64,000 bases of DNA, from positions 1 through 64,000 of the forward strand of contig JBOFEA010000025.1 in the NCBI GenBank assembly GCA_051647535.1, given 5' to 3'. Within the stretch, counting starts at the first letter, position 1, and every line of letters begins with the position of its first letter. A program made the position numbers and the translations under genes. The notes beneath the pieces were generated by a model. That model was not told the DNA's origin. It saw only the letters and a list, made by a program, of their open reading frames with translations, and made no database searches. This DNA is from Brevinema_A sp051647535. GTDB lineage: Bacteria; Spirochaetota; Brevinematia; Brevinematales; Brevinemataceae. Shown one piece after another: positions 63,459 through 64,000 of this stretch.

Positions 63459-64000
63459 CTACTTTTGATTATCCATATTTTTAGTAAGAAAATATGCTAC
63501 GACAACAGCCGTCACACCACCTACTAACTTTCCAGCAATCATAGGACCGATATAAGTACGGTCAATTCCTGCTGTAAATCCAAGATGATCTCCAAAAACA
63601 AAAGAAGCACTAACAGCAAAAGCTGTATTAATAATTTTCCCTCTGTTATCCATATCTTTCATCATTGTAAACATAGGAATATTATTAGCTAACGTAGCAA
63701 TAAATCCTGCAGCAGAAGTTTCATTTACATTTAATAATTTTCCAAATGACATCAAAGGTTTATTAAAGATTTTGGTAATCACATAAACTAAAGGAAATGC
63801 CCCTGCTAATACAATAGCAATAGCACCAACAACTTCTATTCCTTCAGAAATTGGAGCCATTCCGGGAATAATAACAAATCCTGTTAATGTTTCTGTAATG
63901 GAAGCAATTAAAGCAAAAGTTATAATAGCAATAACAAATTTACCAAATCCAATAAATCCGGAGATCATTTGATTGGGAATCAAGATTAATCCTAAAACAA
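63459..64000 (-). CDS. eutH: Ethanolamine permease EutH, C-terminal part (5' end outside window)
   Basis: The frame is open to the last base of the window, so the visible part (about 180 residues) is the C-terminal half. Residues VLGLILIPNQMISGFIGFGK, GIEVVGAIAIVLAGAFPLVYVI, NETSAAGFIATLANNIPMFTMMKDMDNRGK and FVFGDHLGFTAGID follow the EutH pattern, with about five membrane helices. EutH takes up ethanolamine at low pH. A TTG at 63983 is in frame but is not the true start. Confidence 0.88.
   Translation of the reverse strand, partial: VLGLILIPNQMISGFIGFGKFVIAIITFALIASITETLTGFVIIPGMAPISEGIEVVGAIAIVLAGAFPLVYVITKIFNKPLMSFGKLLNVNETSAAGFIATLANNIPMFTMMKDMDNRGKIINTAFAVSASFVFGDHLGFTAGIDRTYIGPMIAGKLVGGVTAVVVAYFLTKNMDNQK

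Overview
The window is AT-rich, gene-dense chromosomal DNA that looks like a spirochaete. I base this on the spirochaete-like short RpoZ, abundant TPR, ankyrin and fibronectin-III envelope lipoproteins with relaxed lipoboxes, a 335-residue class II aldolase, a B12-dependent ribonucleotide reductase, and a cell-wall, lipid and housekeeping set typical of the phylum. The genus is not determinable by eye. I see no rRNA, tRNA, IS element, prophage or CRISPR array. Most genes have a clear Shine-Dalgarno sequence, and many intergenic gaps carry near-consensus sigma70-type promoters (TTGACA, 16-18 bp, TATAAT) and simple hairpin terminators.

Layout. 1-1.2 kb: 3' end of a gene built from 84-bp tandem repeats, read in frame 1; the open frame +2 is a by-product. 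1.4-4.1 kb: purA-purB. 4.3-10 kb: a kelch-like lipoprotein, a thioredoxin-reductase-like flavoprotein and two secreted ankyrin proteins. 10.2-12.3 kb: a DEAD-box RNA helicase behind a promoter whose -10 box lies in a nearly perfect PerR-type 7-1-7 operator, followed by a duplicated terminator. 12.3-24.7 kb: a small TPR-like protein, murB, a PKD-like lipoprotein, ligA with an extra coiled-coil segment, a large periplasmic TPR protein, and a ychF-TPR-murG operon. 24.8-30.6 kb: a HEPN-like protein with a cytidylyltransferase, two unknowns, plsY and glyS. 31-36.5 kb: an exported Pro/Gln/Lys-tailed protein whose 3' end and terminator are tandemly duplicated, a cysteine-free Cu/Zn superoxide dismutase, and two fibronectin-III lipoproteins. 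36.9-47.2 kb: fba, an adenylate cyclase, HU, a PTS EIICB permease, a nucleoside hydrolase, a BFD-like ferredoxin and an RND transporter with an unclear start. 47.3-54.8 kb (minus strand): nrdJ, scpB/scpA, plsC, a GlmU-like protein, xseB, miaA and rpoZ. 55-60 kb: gpsA-recX, a SurA-like protein and PBP1A. 60-64 kb (minus strand): the end of an ethanolamine/propanediol-type operon (eutH, eutQ-like, pduQ/eutG-like), a CMP-sugar synthetase and metK.

How the genes connect: cell-wall synthesis (murB, murG, PBP1A), phospholipid synthesis (gpsA, plsY, plsC) and chromosome upkeep (ligA, scpAB, HU, recX, xseB) are all represented. EutH and NrdJ together suggest a cobalamin-dependent lifestyle, and the short EutQ-like protein starts with a helix resembling a microcompartment encapsulation peptide. 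The two cytidylyltransferases suggest surface or flagellin sugar modification (inference). I did not find a clearly novel multi-gene system. The most interesting signals are the PerR-like operator on the helicase gene, the HEPN-like protein, the cysteine-free SodC, the LigA insertion, the RND start-site hairpin and the partial gene duplication.
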